64,000 bases of DNA, from the NCBI RefSeq assembly GCF_024730785.1, contig NZ_CP102830.1, positions 2,728,001 to 2,792,000 of the forward strand. The letters run 5' to 3'. Made by a program: the position numbers and the translations under genes. The notes under the pieces are model-generated. The model was not told where the DNA came from and searched no databases. It was given only the letters and a program-made list of their open reading frames with translations. The stretch is from Pseudomonas sp. LS44 (GTDB lineage: Bacteria > Pseudomonadota > Gammaproteobacteria > Pseudomonadales > Pseudomonadaceae). Positions 8,753-17,688 of the stretch are shown here, in pieces; position 1 is the first letter of the stretch; the number at the start of each line of letters is the position of its first letter.

Positions 8753-9529
8753 TCAGCGCGCCTGGGCCATGTCGCGCAGCAATTGCAGCGCTTCGCTGGC
8801 CAGCGATTGGTATTGGGCAAGGATGTCGGCCAAGCCGATCCAGACGATCACCAGGCCGACCACCAGAGTCAGTGGAAAGCCGATGGAGAAGATGTTCAGC
8901 TGCGGCGCGGCTCGGGTCATCACGCCGAAGGCCAGGTTGACGATCAATAGCGCAGTGATCGCCGGCAATACCAGCAACAGCCCGGCGCCGAGTACCCAGC
9001 CGAGTTTGTTGGCGATCTCCCAATACTGCGCAGTCAGAAAACCGCCGCCGACCGGCAGGGTGGTGAAGCTCTCGGCCATGATCTCGAGCACCACCAAATG
9101 GCCGTTCATGGCCAGAAACAGCAGGGTCACCAGCATGGTGAAAAACTGCCCGATCACCGCTACCGATACGCCATTGGTGGGGTCGACCATCGAGGCGAAA
9201 CCCAACCCCATCTGCGTGGCGAGAATCTGCCCGGCAATCACGAACGCATGGAAAAACAGCTGCAGGGTGAAGCCGAGCATAGCGCCGATCAGCACTTCCT
9301 GGGCGATCAACACGAACACCTGCAGACTGATCGAATCGACGCTCGGCATCGGCGGCAAGGTCGGCATGATCACCACGCAAATGGCCAGCGCCAGGTACAA
9401 GCGCACGCGCATCGGCACCAACTGGGTACCGATGATCGGCATGGTCATGAGCAGCGCGGCGATGCGGAACAGGGGCAGGACGAAGCTGCTAACCCAGCCG
9501 CCAATCTGCGCATCGGTGAGCTCGAACAC
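8753..9529 (-). CDS. fliR: Flagellar export membrane protein FliR
   Basis: FliR is a core export-gate subunit that assembles with FliP and FliQ in the basal body. The 258-residue product has about six membrane helices, from WVSSFVLPLFRIAALLMTMP to VVGLVIVWIGLADIL near the C terminus. The start is a GTG at 9529 (GTG TTC GAG CTC ACC), 2 bases after the fliQ TAG. This gives the family N terminus xFELTDAQIGGW and the normal length. A longer open frame upstream is simply fliQ sequence in another frame. Confidence 0.94.
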   Translation of the reverse strand: MFELTDAQIGGWVSSFVLPLFRIAALLMTMPIIGTQLVPMRVRLYLALAICVVIMPTLPPMPSVDSISLQVFVLIAQEVLIGAMLGFTLQLFFHAFVIAGQILATQMGLGFASMVDPTNGVSVAVIGQFFTMLVTLLFLAMNGHLVVLEIMAESFTTLPVGGGFLTAQYWEIANKLGWVLGAGLLLVLPAITALLIVNLAFGVMTRAAPQLNIFSIGFPLTLVVGLVIVWIGLADILAQYQSLASEALQLLRDMAQAR

Positions 9530-9531
9530 GG

Positions 9532-9801
9532 CTAGCCGATCAACTGCGGAATGTTCTGGATCAGGCCCTGGGTGTACTCCATCAACTGACGAATCATCCA
9601 GGGACCCAGGACGATCAGGGTGATGAGAATCACCATGAGGCGCGGCAGGAAGCTCAGGGTTTGTTCGTTGATCTGCGTGGCGGCCTGGAACATCGCCACC
9701 AGCAGACCGACCAACAGGCTCGGTACAACCAGGATGGCGACCATCAGGGCGGTCAGCCACAGCGCTTCACGGAACAGGTCTACGGCTACTTCGGGAGTCA
9801 T
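9532..9801 (-). CDS. fliQ: Flagellar export membrane protein FliQ
   Basis: FliQ is a small subunit of the FliPQR export channel. The 89-residue protein has two membrane helices (TALMVAILVVPSLLVGLLVA and LMVILITLIVLGPWMIRQL) separated by the conserved QINEQTLSFLPR loop. The length is typical. It sits 11 bp after fliP and two bases before the fliR GTG start, so the three are translated as a block. Confidence 0.97.
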   Translation of the reverse strand: MTPEVAVDLFREALWLTALMVAILVVPSLLVGLLVAMFQAATQINEQTLSFLPRLMVILITLIVLGPWMIRQLMEYTQGLIQNIPQLIG

Positions 9802-9812
9802 CGCAGAGCCTC

Positions 9813-10589
9813 CTACACGCCGCCGAAACTGCTGGCCAAGGTGCCGATAATCAGCGCCCAGCCATCGATCAAGACAAACAGCATGATCTTGAACGGCAGG
9901 GAAATGATCAGCGGCGACAACATCATCATGCCCATCGCCATCAGAATGCTGGACACCACCAGATCGATCACCAGGAATGGAATGAAGATCATGAAACCAA
10001 TCTGGAAGGCGGTCTTCAGCTCCGAGGTGATGAACGCCGGTACCAAGATCGTCAGCGGCGCCTGGTCCGGGCTGGCGATGTCGGTGCGCTTGGACAGGCG
10101 CACGAACAACTCAAGATCGGAAGTGCGGGTCTGCGCCAGCATGAAGTTCTTCAGCGGCACTTCGGCCTTGTTGAGCGCCTCCTGTGGCGGCATCTGCTCG
10201 TTCAGGTAGGGCTGCAGGGCATCGCGGTTAATCTGTTCGAATACCGGCGCCATGATGAACATGGTCAGAAACAGCGCCATGCCGGTGAGAATCTGGTTCG
10301 ACGGCGTCTGCTGCAGGCCCAAGGCCTGACGCAGGATCGAGAAGACGATGATGATCCGCGTGAAGCTAGTCATCAGCATGACGAATGCCGGAATGAAGCT
10401 CAGCGCTGTCATGATCAGCAGGATCTGCAGGCTGACCGAGTATTCCTGCTGCCCTTCCGGGTTGGTCGCCAGGGTGATTGCCGGGATCGACAACGGATTG
10501 TCGGCTCCCACGGCTATCGGCGCGGCAAATACTAGCGGCGCGCCCAGAACCAGCAGCAGCGCCACGGCAAAACGCATCGCTGTGCTCAC
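9813..10589 (-). CDS. fliP: Flagellar export membrane protein FliP
   Basis: FliP forms the pentameric core of the flagellar export channel. The 258-residue product starts with a signal peptide ([19 protein letters not shown]), followed by four membrane helices, including [19 protein letters not shown] and the C-terminal pair near [19 protein letters not shown]. The start is a GTG at 10589 whose GTGA overlaps the fliO stop by 4 bp; an ATG four codons later (10577) is the alternative. Confidence 0.96.
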   Translation of the reverse strand: MSTAMRFAVALLLVLGAPLVFAAPIAVGADNPLSIPAITLATNPEGQQEYSVSLQILLIMTALSFIPAFVMLMTSFTRIIIVFSILRQALGLQQTPSNQILTGMALFLTMFIMAPVFEQINRDALQPYLNEQMPPQEALNKAEVPLKNFMLAQTRTSDLELFVRLSKRTDIASPDQAPLTILVPAFITSELKTAFQIGFMIFIPFLVIDLVVSSILMAMGMMMLSPLIISLPFKIMLFVLIDGWALIIGTLASSFGGV

Positions 10590-11014
10590 GGCTTACCCTT
10601 CTGCTCGCGGCCCAAGAGCTTCGCCAACTGCAGGGCGAAGTCAGCGGATGCCGGTTCGCCGGCAGCGCTCACCACCGGTTCGGCGAGGACATGCAGGGGC
10701 GTGATGCGCCCGGCGCTGAGGCCGAGCAGCACTTGTTCGCTACCGACTTCCACCAGCACCAGCCGATCACGCGGGCCCAACGCCTGGGTGGCGACGATCT
10801 TGATAATCTGGCCGCCGCGCGGGGCCATCTGCTGGACCCGGCGCATCAGCCAGGCGAGCAGGAAAATCAGGCCGATCACCAACAACAAGCCCAGCAGCAA
10901 CTGCACTAACTGCCCACCGATGCCGCTGCTGACGACTGGCGCGGCGGCCGGCTCGGCAGCCTGGGCAAGCAACGGCAGACCGCCCAGCACGGCGGCGAGG
11001 AATACCGCGCGCAT
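10586..11014 (-). CDS. fliO: Flagellar biosynthesis protein FliO
   Basis: FliO is a membrane scaffold that helps FliP assemble. The 142-residue product has an N-terminal signal-like stretch ([20 protein letters not shown]), a short periplasmic segment, and one strong membrane helix ([22 protein letters not shown], about residues 36-57). A cytoplasmic beta-rich domain follows ([22 protein letters not shown]). The ATG lies two bases after the fliN stop. FliO is always weakly conserved, but position and architecture leave little doubt. Confidence 0.93.
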   Translation of the reverse strand: MRAVFLAAVLGGLPLLAQAAEPAAAPVVSSGIGGQLVQLLLGLLLVIGLIFLLAWLMRRVQQMAPRGGQIIKIVATQALGPRDRLVLVEVGSEQVLLGLSAGRITPLHVLAEPVVSAAGEPASADFALQLAKLLGREQKGKP

Positions 11015-11016
11015 GC

Positions 11017-11487
11017 TCAGCGCAGCTTCTTGATGCGTTCGCTCTGACTGATCACATCAGTCAGACGGATACCGAACTTCTCGTTGACCACCACCACCTC
11101 GCCATGGGCGATCAGCGTGCCGTTGACCAGCACATCGAGCGGCTCACCGGCCAGGCGGTCGAGCTCGATCACCGAGCCCTGGTTGAGTTGCAGCAGGTTG
11201 CGGATGGTGATTTCGGTATTGCCGACTTCCATGGAAATCGACACCGGAATATCAAGAATCACATCCAGGTTGGGGCCATCGAGGCTGACCATCTGGTTAT
11301 TCTTCGGCGAGCTGCCGAATTCTTCCATGGGTGCCAGCGGTGCGGCAGGCTTGGCTGGGGTGGCGGCGGCCGGGGTGGCAAACATCGCGTCGATGTCGTC
11401 CTGGCTGGCATCGCCGGATTCAGACAGGGCCGCGGCCCACTCATCGGCCAGTGCCTGTTCCTCGGGAGTAGTGTTTTCGTCTGCCAT
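11017..11487 (-). CDS. fliN: Flagellar motor switch protein FliN
   Basis: FliN forms the lower part of the cytoplasmic C-ring with FliM and takes part in switching. The 156-residue product has a long, low-complexity Ala/Pro-rich N region (about 1-65) and a C-terminal SpoA domain (LDVILDIPVSISMEVGNTEI to the end) with the conserved GSVIELDRLAGEPLDVLVNG segment. It is 66 bp after fliM and 2 bp before fliO. Confidence 0.97.
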   Translation of the reverse strand: MADENTTPEEQALADEWAAALSESGDASQDDIDAMFATPAAATPAKPAAPLAPMEEFGSSPKNNQMVSLDGPNLDVILDIPVSISMEVGNTEITIRNLLQLNQGSVIELDRLAGEPLDVLVNGTLIAHGEVVVVNEKFGIRLTDVISQSERIKKLR

Positions 11488-11553
11488 GGGATCGGTCCTC
11501 GGCTGGCTGGAATGGTTTATCCCCTCGCCGCCTGGGCCAGAGGATGAAGTGGA

Positions 11554-12525
11554 TTAACGCTGACGCTCGATGGCCTCGAGAATCTGGAACGCCAAGTTGC
11601 CTTTATGCGCACCCAGCTTGGCCTTGAAGGCCGGCACGCCGTTGGCGCGCATGGTCACGACATCGGCCATTTCCACCGGGATCACATCGCCCGGCTGCAT
11701 GTGCAGGATGTCGCGTACCTTGAGCTGGCGGCGCGCCACGGTGGCGCTGAGCGGTACGCTGACATCGAGGATGTCCTCGCGCAGGGCCTTGACCCAGCGC
11801 TCGTCCTGATCGTCGACATCGGACTGGAAGCCCGCATCGAGCATGTCGCGGATCGGCTCGATCATCGAATACGGCAAGGTCACGTGCAGGTCGCCGCCAC
11901 CGCCGTCCAATTCGATATGGAAGGTCGACACGACCACCACCTCGCTGGGGCTGACGATGTTGGCCAGGGCCGGGTTCACTTCCGAGTTGATGTACTCGAA
12001 ATTGACGTCCATCACCGCGTGCCAGGCTTCCTTGAGGTCGACGAAGGCCTGGTCGATGACCATGCGCACCACACGCAGCTCGGTGGGGGTGAATTCGCGG
12101 CCCTCGATCTTGGCGTGACGGCCGTCGCCGCCGAAGAAATTGTCGACCAGCTTGAACACCAGCTTGGCGTCGAGAATGAACAGCCCGGTGCCGCGCAGCG
12201 GCTTCATCTTCACCAGATTGAGGCTGGTCGGGACGTAGAGCGAGTGCACGTATTCGCCGAACTTCATCACCTGCACACCGCCCACCGCCACGTCCGCCGA
12301 ACGACGCAGGAGGTTGAACATGCTGATGCGCGTGTAACGGGCGAAGCGCTCGTTGATCATTTCCAGGGTGGGCATGCGCCCACGGACGATGCGGTCCTGG
12401 CTGGACAGGTCATAGCTCTTGATACTGCCCGGCTCGGCGGCATCATCGGCTTCGACCAGACCATCGTCGACGCCATGCAACAGGGCGTCGATTTCATCCT
12501 GGGAAAGCAGATCTTGTACGGCCAT
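11554..12525 (-). CDS. fliM: Flagellar motor switch protein FliM
   Basis: FliM is the C-ring protein that binds CheY-phosphate. The 323-residue protein starts MAVQDLLSQDEIDALLHGV, the N-terminal CheY-binding peptide. It has a CheC-like middle domain (about 45-230) with the GGEG-equivalent turn near FKLVDNFFGGDGRH, and a C-terminal SpoA domain (about 250-320) that pairs with FliN. An AGAGG box sits about 6 bases before the ATG, and it follows fliL by 9 bp. Confidence 0.98.
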   Translation of the reverse strand: MAVQDLLSQDEIDALLHGVDDGLVEADDAAEPGSIKSYDLSSQDRIVRGRMPTLEMINERFARYTRISMFNLLRRSADVAVGGVQVMKFGEYVHSLYVPTSLNLVKMKPLRGTGLFILDAKLVFKLVDNFFGGDGRHAKIEGREFTPTELRVVRMVIDQAFVDLKEAWHAVMDVNFEYINSEVNPALANIVSPSEVVVVSTFHIELDGGGGDLHVTLPYSMIEPIRDMLDAGFQSDVDDQDERWVKALREDILDVSVPLSATVARRQLKVRDILHMQPGDVIPVEMADVVTMRANGVPAFKAKLGAHKGNLAFQILEAIERQR

Positions 12526-12534
12526 GCGAGCCTC

Positions 12535-13059
12535 TTACTGCAACACGAAATTGGTGAACAACACTTGCTCGACGACCGTATGCCCGGTCTCCTTCTTCGC
12601 CAACTCCTGCACGCTGGCGGTGGCCTGCTGGCGCAGCATTTCCTTGCCCACCGGCGTGGTCAGGGCAGTGAAATCCTGACCGGAAAACAGCATCACCAGG
12701 TTGTTGCGCAGCACCGGCATATGCGCCTTGAGTGCGCTCAGCTGCGCTGGGTCACGGGCCATCAGGGCAACACTGACCTGCATGTAGCGCTGCCGACCGT
12801 CCTGCTTGTAATTGACCACAAAGGCCGGCGCCAGCTGCTCGTAGAGTGCCGGCTGCTTCTGCGGCGTTGCGCTTTCGCTGCTGGCCGCCGTGCTTTCCTC
12901 AGCCTTGGCATCGCCTTTGTTGAGGAAGAACCAGGTACCGGCGACCGATCCGCCAATGGCCAGCAGAAACACCACGGCGATCAGGACGATCAGCTTGAGT
13001 TTGTTTGCCGGTTTTGCGTCGTTACCGGGGAGTAACGCTGCCGGGTCTGTCTTAGCCAT
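12535..13059 (-). CDS. fliL: Flagellar basal-body membrane protein FliL
   Basis: FliL is an inner-membrane protein that surrounds the stators and helps torque generation. The 174-residue product has one membrane helix (KLIVLIAVVFLLAIGGSVAGTWFFL, about 21-45), an acidic/Ala linker, and a periplasmic C-terminal domain (about 70-174) ending VVEQVLFTNFVLQ, typical of the family. It is the first gene of fliLMNOPQR-flhB, with its own -24/-12 promoter 50 bp upstream. Confidence 0.96.
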   Translation of the reverse strand: MAKTDPAALLPGNDAKPANKLKLIVLIAVVFLLAIGGSVAGTWFFLNKGDAKAEESTAASSESATPQKQPALYEQLAPAFVVNYKQDGRQRYMQVSVALMARDPAQLSALKAHMPVLRNNLVMLFSGQDFTALTTPVGKEMLRQQATASVQELAKKETGHTVVEQVLFTNFVLQ

Positions 13060-13108
13060 GCCAATAATCCGTCATTGTTCGGAGATTTGTGGGCGTTTGC
13101 CGGGATTG

Positions 13109-13124
13109 AGCAAGTGTTATGCCA
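13109..13124 (-). promoter_or_regulatory. Sigma-54 promoter of fliL operon
   Basis: The minus-strand sequence TGGCATAACACTTGCT matches the -24/-12 consensus with GG-N10-GC. Transcription would start near 13097, about 38 bp before fliL. The rest of the 236-bp spacer to fliK (13125-13295) has short imperfect palindromes (GGCCGGCTACGGCC near 13162) but no gene. Confidence 0.85.
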
Positions 13125-13295
13125 GCTTGCCCGCAGCAGCGCGAAGGGCCAGCGGATATATCAGGCCGGCTACGGCCTGTCATCCACTATTACTTGGCGA
13201 GTGCCGCGCTGTGCGCTGATCACGGCCAAGGGCCGCTCCTACGATTGAACGGACTGAAGCGGCCCGGCCATCAACCGTTGGAACGGCCACCCCAC

Positions 13296-14573
13296 TCAGG
13301 CGTAGTAATCGACCAGGCTGCGGCCGCCACTGCCAGACGTCGAACGGATTTCACTCATGCCCAGCGAGATCTCTTCCTCGCCGCCGCGCAGGTTGTGGCC
13401 GCCGCGGAACTGCGAAGCGCCTCGCTCGCTGTCACCGCCCTGCCCCTGCCCGCCGCGATTTAGCGACTGGTCGGAGACGCTGACATCGAGCGTGTTCATG
13501 CCCTGCTGGGTGAACATCTCGCGCAGCTTATGCATCTGCCCTTCCAGGGCGTCGCGTACGCCGGCGTGGGGACTGGCGAAGGTCACTTGGGTCTGATCGT
13601 CCTTGGAGATATCGATGCGCACCTCCAGACGGCCGAGCTCGGCTGGATTGAGCTGGATCTCGGCCGACTTGAGGTTCTGGCTGGACAGCCACATCACCCG
13701 GTCGACGACCGCTTCGCTCCAATTGCCTTGCTGCATGGCGACCGGCTGACCGGGCACCAGCGCGGCTCGCTGACTCGGCGAGTTCTGCTGGATGGACTGG
13801 CTCAGCGCATTCAGCTTACTGGCAAAATTATCGCTGCGTAGGTCGCTCGGGCTGTCGCTCAGGGTTTCCAGACTGTCGCCAGCCAACTCGTCGAGCGGCA
13901 ACTCGGTTTCCAGCTGGCCTTCCTCCTTGAGCGCACTGGCATCGCTGAACGCGGCTATCGCAGCGGCGAAGCCCTGCACACTGTTGGCTATCGCTGGGCT
14001 GTTGCCGGTCTGCGTCGATGACTGGCCTGCGGACTGCGCTTTGCCGTCGAGACCGAGCACCAGATTGACGGCTGCCACTTCGTTCAGCGCATCGATCTGC
14101 GGATCATGGCTGGCCTCGGTCATGCTGGCGGGACCGGAAGCCGTCAGGTTGAGCGTCGCGGGCAGCATCAGCGCGGCGGCCTGCTCAGCGTCGACAACGA
14201 CTTCCGGCGCGCTGTCTGCCGCCGGCGGTTGTCCGATCAAACCCGGCAGCGGACTGGGATCGACCGCCACGGGGTCGGTCGGCAAGGGTTTGCCGCTATC
14301 GGCAACTACCGACTCGGCACCGGCAACCACGGCAACCGGGTCGTCGCCCCCGTCCCTGGCCTCGTTGGCTGCCTTGGCCTTCTCGCTTTTCGCTTTGGCC
14401 GCCTCGTCGTTACGCTCGGCGGCTTTCGCCTGGCGCTCCTTTGCATACACCTGAGCGAAGCTGGAAGCCTCGTTCTTGCGCGGTTCCGCGCTGTTATCCG
14501 GGGCTTTCGTGGTGTGTGCTCGGGGCTTTACTTCAGGTGCCGACTTGAGCAGCAGGTCGGTGGCAACAGCCAT
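13296..14573 (-). CDS. fliK: Flagellar hook-length control protein FliK
   Basis: FliK is a secreted molecular ruler that sets hook length and flips FlhB specificity. The 425-residue product has a long, low-complexity Ala/Asp/Glu-rich N-terminal ruler (about 1-290). The conserved C-terminal domain follows (about 300-390: AVVDRVMWLSSQNLKSAEIQLNP, with LGRLEVRI) and then a Gly-rich tail. The start is the ATG at 14573, five bases after GGAGAG; a GTG two codons earlier is less well placed. It has its own sigma-54 promoter. Confidence 0.95.
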   Translation of the reverse strand: MAVATDLLLKSAPEVKPRAHTTKAPDNSAEPRKNEASSFAQVYAKERQAKAAERNDEAAKAKSEKAKAANEARDGGDDPVAVVAGAESVVADSGKPLPTDPVAVDPSPLPGLIGQPPAADSAPEVVVDAEQAAALMLPATLNLTASGPASMTEASHDPQIDALNEVAAVNLVLGLDGKAQSAGQSSTQTGNSPAIANSVQGFAAAIAAFSDASALKEEGQLETELPLDELAGDSLETLSDSPSDLRSDNFASKLNALSQSIQQNSPSQRAALVPGQPVAMQQGNWSEAVVDRVMWLSSQNLKSAEIQLNPAELGRLEVRIDISKDDQTQVTFASPHAGVRDALEGQMHKLREMFTQQGMNTLDVSVSDQSLNRGGQGQGGDSERGASQFRGGHNLRGGEEEISLGMSEIRSTSGSGGRSLVDYYA

Positions 14574-14611
14574 AGGCACTCTCCGTTAGGGATGGGTCGT
14601 GCCTGGGATAT

Positions 14612-14627
14612 AGCAAGGCTCGGGCCA
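14612..14627 (-). promoter_or_regulatory. Sigma-54 promoter of fliK
   Basis: The minus-strand sequence TGGCCCGAGCCTTGCT fits the -24/-12 consensus (GG-N10-GC). It shares the TTGCTATATC tail with the flgF and flgB promoters. The start would be near 14600, 27 bp before the fliK ATG. It lies just after the hptB stop and separates fliK from the hsbA-hsbR-hptB genes. Confidence 0.88.
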
Positions 14628-14667
14628 GCTTTTCGATGCCGGCAAACGAGGGGACTGGGAGCGCTAA

Positions 14668-15024
14668 CTAACGCAGCTGATAGCGCTGGCGTTCGACCTT
14701 GCAGAGGATGCGCACGATGGCGAACTCGCGCTCGATCTGCTCGATGACCGCCGGCGCCTGGTCCAATCGCTCCTGGCGGGCCAGGTCTTCGAGCTGCTTG
14801 CACAGGCCTGCCAGCAAACGGGCGCCCATATTGCTGCAGCTGCCCTTGAAGCTGTGCGCGGCCAAGCGCATCGCTTGCGCATCGGCGTGCTGCGAGGCCG
14901 CCTGCAACGAGCGCAGGCGTTCTTCGGAATCAGCCAAGAAGGTATCCAGCAGCAGCGGATATTCGTCTTCCATGACGTCTTGCAAGGCCAACAGCACATT
15001 GCTGTCGAGATGCGACTCAGCCAC
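14668..15024 (-). CDS. hptB: Histidine phosphotransfer protein HptB
   Basis: HptB is a single Hpt domain that relays phosphate from hybrid sensor kinases to the receiver of HsbR. The 118-residue four-helix protein carries the phospho-acceptor H57 in LAAHSFKGSCSNMG. In P. aeruginosa HptB controls swarming, biofilm and the anti-anti-sigma factor HsbA. It lies 48 bp after hsbR, and the hsbA-hsbR-hptB order here supports the assignment over other Hpt proteins. Confidence 0.9.
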   Translation of the reverse strand: MAESHLDSNVLLALQDVMEDEYPLLLDTFLADSEERLRSLQAASQHADAQAMRLAAHSFKGSCSNMGARLLAGLCKQLEDLARQERLDQAPAVIEQIEREFAIVRILCKVERQRYQLR

Positions 15025-15072
15025 CGTCTCTCTCCCTGATGATGTGGCGTGATTATGCCTGAGAAGCGCGGA

Positions 15073-16761
15073 TTACTCAGACCAGCGGAATTTTACGCAG
15101 ATCACTCGCCCGTCATCGGTCCAGGAACAGTGCTCGACCAGCTCGCGAACCAGCCGCAAACCGCGGCCGCTAAAGCTACTCGGCGCTTGATGCTGCAGCA
15201 GCTCGGCGGCGAAATCGAAACCGCTGCCGCTGTCTTCGACGCGCACTTCCAGGCAGCCACCGCTGGCATCCGGCTGCACGTGCAGATGAAAGCGCACAAA
15301 ACCCTGATCCAAATTGGCCAGCCGCGCACTGCGCTCGCGGTAATAGTCGGCGAAGCCATCGGCATCGCGCTTACGGGTCGAATCCAGACCCATCACGCCG
15401 TGCTCCAGGGCATTCGAATACAGCTCGGCGAGCACGCTGTAGAGCGCTCCGCCTTGGGCGCGCAGCCCGCGTACTTCGAGGAGCAACTGCAAGAGAAACG
15501 GCAGTGGATTGAAACGGCGCAAGGTCTCGGCACGGAATTCGAAGCTCGCCGCCCAGTCCAACGGGCTGCTCTGGCCGCTGTCGACAAAGGCCAGCGGCGG
15601 GCGCGGCAGGTCGGCATCGTCGACCAGGCGCACCTCGATCATGCTGATGTCGTCCTGCGCCTCGCCGCGAAAGCGGGTCAGGGCCTGCTGGACTTCCGCG
15701 AACAGCTGCTCGGGCTCGTGATTGGCGGCGAGCACCGCTTGCAGACGCTCGTCGCCAAACATCCGCCCCTCACCGTCCTGCGCCTCGAGGACCCCATCGG
15801 AAAGCAGGAACAAGCGGTCATCCAGCTCCAGCGGATAAATCTCGCAGGCATCGCTGAAGGCCTCCGGCTCCAGCACGCCCAACGGTAGATGGCGCGACAC
15901 CAACGGCACCCGCTCGCCACCTTGGCGCAGCAGATAGCCGTCTGGCAGACCGCCGTTCCAGACCTTCAGAGTGCGCCGCTGGAAACTGATATTCACCAGC
16001 ATGGCGCAGCAGAACACCCCGCGCGGCAGGATGCGTTTGAGCTTGGCATTCATCTCGCGAAGGATTTCGGTCATGGAATGGCCCTTGGCGGTCATCCCAT
16101 AAAACACCTCGGCCAGCGGCATTGCGCCAATCGCCGCCGGCAGGCCGTGGCCGGTGAAGTCGCCAAGCAGCACGTGCATACCGCCAGAAGGCTTGTAGGC
16201 GGCCAACAGCAAATCACCGTTGAACAACGCGTAAGGCGATTGCAGATAGCGGATGTTCGGCGCGTCGAGGCAACCGGAGTGCGCCACCTTGTCGAACACC
16301 GCCTTGGCGACCCGCTGCTCGGACAACAAGTGCTCGTTGTGCCGGGCGATCAGGTCGCGCTGTTCCAGCATGGTGGCCTGTAAGCGGCGCAGGCGGTCCA
16401 TGGCGTTGATCTTGGCTTCGAGGATCACCCGGTTGTAGGGCTTGGCGAGAAAGTCGTCGCCGCCGGCCTCCAGGCAGCGCACCAGCGCTTCGCCCTCGGT
16501 CAGCGAGGTGAGGAAGATGATCGGCACCAGCGCTTCGCCGGCGGATTGCTTGATGCGCCGAGCGGCTTCGAAGCCATCCATCACCGGCATCAACGCGTCC
16601 ATCAGGACCATGTCCGGGCGTTCCTGCTCGAACAGGGCGACCGCTTCCAGGCCGTTGCCGGCGGTGAGCACACGGTGCCCCTGGCGATTGACGATGGTCG
16701 ACAGCAGCATGCGATCGGCGGCGTTGTCCTCGGCGATCAGAATGGACAGACGCGTAGACAT
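15073..16761 (-). CDS. hsbR: Response regulator HsbR with PP2C phosphatase and RsbW-like kinase domains
   Basis: HsbR receives phosphate from HptB and controls the phosphorylation state of HsbA. The 562-residue protein has a receiver domain (about 1-120; acidic pair E11/D12, phospho-acceptor D55 in VLMDALMPVMDG), a helical linker, and a SpoIIE-type PP2C phosphatase domain (about 170-390; GDFTGHGLPAA, then DDISMIEVRL). A C-terminal GHKL kinase/anti-sigma domain follows (about 430-562) with N box ELYSNALEHGV and G box VEDSGSGF. It is 4 bp downstream of hsbA. Confidence 0.92.
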   Translation of the reverse strand: MSTRLSILIAEDNAADRMLLSTIVNRQGHRVLTAGNGLEAVALFEQERPDMVLMDALMPVMDGFEAARRIKQSAGEALVPIIFLTSLTEGEALVRCLEAGGDDFLAKPYNRVILEAKINAMDRLRRLQATMLEQRDLIARHNEHLLSEQRVAKAVFDKVAHSGCLDAPNIRYLQSPYALFNGDLLLAAYKPSGGMHVLLGDFTGHGLPAAIGAMPLAEVFYGMTAKGHSMTEILREMNAKLKRILPRGVFCCAMLVNISFQRRTLKVWNGGLPDGYLLRQGGERVPLVSRHLPLGVLEPEAFSDACEIYPLELDDRLFLLSDGVLEAQDGEGRMFGDERLQAVLAANHEPEQLFAEVQQALTRFRGEAQDDISMIEVRLVDDADLPRPPLAFVDSGQSSPLDWAASFEFRAETLRRFNPLPFLLQLLLEVRGLRAQGGALYSVLAELYSNALEHGVMGLDSTRKRDADGFADYYRERSARLANLDQGFVRFHLHVQPDASGGCLEVRVEDSGSGFDFAAELLQHQAPSSFSGRGLRLVRELVEHCSWTDDGRVICVKFRWSE

Positions 16762-16765
16762 GGGC

Positions 16766-17071
16766 TCAGGCGATCTTGAACAGTTGCTCGAAATTGGAAA
16801 TGGCGAGGATCTTGCGAACGTCCGGATTGCAGTTCACCAGACGAATCTGCGCATGGTCGCCACCGGCGTGATCACGCAGCAGGAGCAGCATGCCGAGCGC
16901 CGAACTGTCGAGGTAGGTGGTGCCCTCGAGGTCGATGACATAGCGCTTGGGCGAGCTGCTCACCCGCTCGTAGGCGTCGCGAAATTCTTGATGGGCACCG
17001 AAGTCGAAACGCCCCTGAATCGAAATGGTCAGCTCCTGGCCATCGGTCGAGGGTTGCGCGGTGATCGCCAT
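16766..17071 (-). CDS. hsbA: Anti-anti-sigma factor HsbA (STAS domain)
   Basis: HsbA is a STAS-domain protein. In P. aeruginosa its unphosphorylated form binds the anti-sigma factor FlgM and so frees FliA, while its phosphorylated form favours c-di-GMP signalling. The 101-residue product starts MAITAQPSTDGQEL, six bases after an AAGGAG box. The phosphorylated serine is in TYLDSSALGMLLLLRDHA. An open extension of 25 codons upstream lacks a ribosome site. It is followed by hsbR after 4 bp and preceded by fliJ after 157 bp. Confidence 0.93.
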   Translation of the reverse strand: MAITAQPSTDGQELTISIQGRFDFGAHQEFRDAYERVSSSPKRYVIDLEGTTYLDSSALGMLLLLRDHAGGDHAQIRLVNCNPDVRKILAISNFEQLFKIA

Positions 17072-17228
17072 ATGGAACTCCTTAGTGCGACGGAAAATTC
17101 GGGTAACACGGGTGGAAGATTTAGCACTCAGCGCCGATGCCGGCAACCACTGCCGACATATTCCTGCGCGGTTCCCTCGCGCCTGACACGCTTGGCGGTG
17201 ATCGACCTCGCCAGTTCTGCCCTATGCG

Positions 17229-17675
17229 CTACTGCTCATGCTGCCTGAGACGCTGCGACAGTTCATCGAGCAAGCGTTGCTCGCGCTTGTCGGCAGCCAG
17301 GCGTGCCTCGTCCTGATAACGCTGCACCAGCTTGCGCAGGCCCTCCAGGCGCGCATAGCGCTGTTGCCAGACTTCGCGCGCCTTGCTCAGGTTATCGCGG
17401 TGCCAGGTGGTGCTTTGCCGCTGCTGTCCGATTGCGGTTTCCAGTTGCGACAGAAAGCGTTGGTAGTTCATCAGCCATTGCCCGGAAACGCCGCGCTGGC
17501 CTTCAGTGATCCATTGTTGCTGGTAGTCGGCGCGAAACCGCTCGAGCTCACCCAGCTTGGCCTCCGCCTGGCTGAGCAACCCTTGCAACTTCCCCAGCTG
17601 GCGCGCCGCTTCGCGCTCGGCACGCTCGGCCATCTCGATGACCGGCTGCAGACGCTTGGCGCGACTGAGGGTCAT
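17229..17675 (-). CDS. fliJ: Flagellar export chaperone FliJ
   Basis: FliJ is the coiled-coil stalk protein that links the FliI ATPase ring to FlhA. The 148-residue product is almost entirely helical and charged (MTLSRAKRLQPVIEMAERA to the C terminus), with the conserved YQQQWITEGQRGVSGQWLMN region in the middle. The open frame extends 72 codons upstream, but that part is palindromic repeat DNA. The family start is MTLSRAKR at 17675. The spacing from fliI is unusually long, about 257 bp. Confidence 0.94.
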   Translation of the reverse strand: MTLSRAKRLQPVIEMAERAEREAARQLGKLQGLLSQAEAKLGELERFRADYQQQWITEGQRGVSGQWLMNYQRFLSQLETAIGQQRQSTTWHRDNLSKAREVWQQRYARLEGLRKLVQRYQDEARLAADKREQRLLDELSQRLRQHEQ

Positions 17676-17688
17676 GGCTGTTCCCACC

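Noticed and set aside
11605-13035. 476-codon plus-strand open frame opposite fliM and fliL
   Set aside because: Both minus-strand genes are clear, and the product is His/Gln/Arg-rich low-complexity sequence typical of antisense frames.
17072-17160. Possible sigma-28 promoter before hsbA (TAAA then CCCGAATT)
   Set aside because: The TAAA is present on the minus strand, but the -10 matches only about half of GCCGATAA and needs a 16-base spacer.
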